Notes under the pieces: generated by a model | The model's input: the letters and a program-made list of their open reading frames with translations, nothing else | Told to the model about the DNA's origin: nothing | Databases searched by the model: none | Assembly: GCF_910589235.1 (NCBI RefSeq) | Contig: NC_060967.1 | Coordinates: 3,821,938-3,885,937 of the forward strand | Origin: Vespa crabro | Taxonomy: Eukaryota > Arthropoda > Insecta > Hymenoptera > Vespidae | Direction of reading: 5' to 3' | Length of the DNA: 64,000 nt | Position numbers and translations under genes: made by a program | In this document: in pieces, positions 63,326-64,000 of the stretch | Position numbering within the stretch: the stretch's first letter is position 1 | Layout: each line of letters begins with the position of its first letter

Positions 63326-64000
63326 TTAATAAATTCCACCAGAACGTTTAGCTTTATAAAATGCGATGATCTCTTCGTCGATCTCTGGATCACCTGTCAA
63401 TGGTAAATTCTTCTCGAAATCGTTATCAACTTTATTGTATTTTATAATATTTTGTAAACGTTGTGTTTCTAGTTGATTATTGTTGGGATAATTAACGAGG
63501 GCATCGTTTATTATTAAATCAGGCAATTTATTGGTAACTGCCCTATTTGAAGATAAATTAGGCGAATAAATTGAATCATCGTGTAAATTTTTATCGATCT
63601 TTTTTGTTTCCAATTCCTCTTCTAATATCAATCTATTATTTTTTAAAGGATTACCTTCTACTTTATTACTCACGCCTAACGATTTTTTTAACGAATTTGC
63701 TTTCTTCGACGAATCATGCTCGTTTTCACTATTACGAGTAATATCTAAGTTTTCAATGTTTCGTTTAATTTTCGATTTTTCTTCTGATGATTTTTGTAAT
63801 AAATTTATTTCTGGTTTGCATAACTCGTCGGAATCTGTTTCCTTTCTTAATTGTATATCGTTTTTATGGCCAGATTTTTCTATAATTTCGTATAATTTTG
63901 ACGTCTTAGACAAACGTTCGACTAAAATCATTCGTTTTAATATAATTTTCTTTTTTATTTTCTTATTTCTAATTGAAATAATATTCTTAATTACCTGTAC
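63326..64000 (-). CDS. Unknown Lys/Asn/Glu-rich protein (5' partial)
   Basis: The last exon is 63921-63326, read on the minus strand. It is preceded by a 73-base intron (63994-63922) with a GT donor and an ATTTTAG acceptor. The preceding exon extends past the right edge, with only GTACAG visible at 64000-63995. An ATG at 63931 lies in the intron and is probably not the start. The visible 197 residues are hydrophilic, rich in Lys, Asn, Glu and Ser, with dibasic sites, and end KAKRSGGIY. I recognise no domain. The short distance to the preceding gene and the convergent layout suggest abutting 3' ends. The C-terminal ending may be the conserved part. Confidence 0.65.
   Translation of the reverse strand, partial: VQVIKNIISIRNKKIKKKIILKRMILVERLSKTSKLYEIIEKSGHKNDIQLRKETDSDELCKPEINLLQKSSEEKSKIKRNIENLDITRNSENEHDSSKKANSLKKSLGVSNKVEGNPLKNNRLILEEELETKKIDKNLHDDSIYSPNLSSNRAVTNKLPDLIINDALVNYPNNNQLETQRLQNIIKYNKVDNDFEKNLPLTGDPEIDEEIIAFYKAKRSGGIY

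Noticed and set aside
1..64000. CRISPR arrays, tRNA or rRNA genes, and viral insertions
   Set aside because: I looked for regular spaced repeats, cloverleaf-like GC-rich segments and polymerase- or capsid-like frames and found none that I could support.

Overview
The window is nuclear DNA from an insect, most likely a bee, wasp or ant. It is strongly AT-rich with many CpG-containing words such as TCGA. It is full of long (CT)n/(GA)n and (TA)n microsatellites, carries intron-split genes with canonical GT-AG borders, and encodes insect-type proteins. The order-level assignment (Hymenoptera) is an inference from base composition, microsatellite style and gene types. I reassembled the genes by matching reading phase across every splice junction. 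All complete models close to a whole number of codons.

Layout. 14-4895 (+) is a nearly complete M13 neprilysin ectodomain in 14 exons whose 5' end lies outside the window. It converges on 5385-7862 (-), a secreted low-complexity protein, and the two share a palindromic poly(A) signal. Next come three small secreted Val-Pro repeat proteins: 10934-12407 (+), 16004-17364 (-) and 19266-20273 (-). They share a 12-base first coding exon, TATA promoters and phase-0 repeat exons, and are probably structural cuticle-type proteins. A 1.24-kb non-coding DNA transposon with long terminal inverted repeats and about 60-bp subterminal repeats lies between the first and second of these. 20.4-29.5 kb is essentially gene-free, with one diverged repeat and two dubious exon candidates. 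30491-32557 (-) is a secreted EGF-repeat protein of DLK/C901 (Delta-like) style. Upstream of it on the same strand, 33404-37188 (-) is a single-pass membrane protein with a cysteine-rich N terminus and FN3-like region, reminiscent of anosmin. 37.4-46.6 kb has no convincing gene. 46722-50511 (-) is an organic solute transporter alpha (SLC51A/OSTalpha) protein. From 51.6 kb to the end are two tightly spaced + strand genes: a 764-residue secreted protein with a Thr/Ser-rich tail, and a 1,882-residue secreted repeat protein with tentative similarity in plan to the Nasrat/Polehole eggshell proteins. The 3' part of an unknown lysine/asparagine-rich gene (-) reaches the right edge.

Functional reading. 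Most genes encode secreted or membrane proteins (peptidase, structural matrix proteins, EGF ligand-like protein, adhesion-like receptor, solute transporter). I see no operon-like or mobile gene system. The most unusual material is the repeat and transposon architecture, the modular exons of the Val-Pro family and the two large uncharacterised secreted proteins at the right end.
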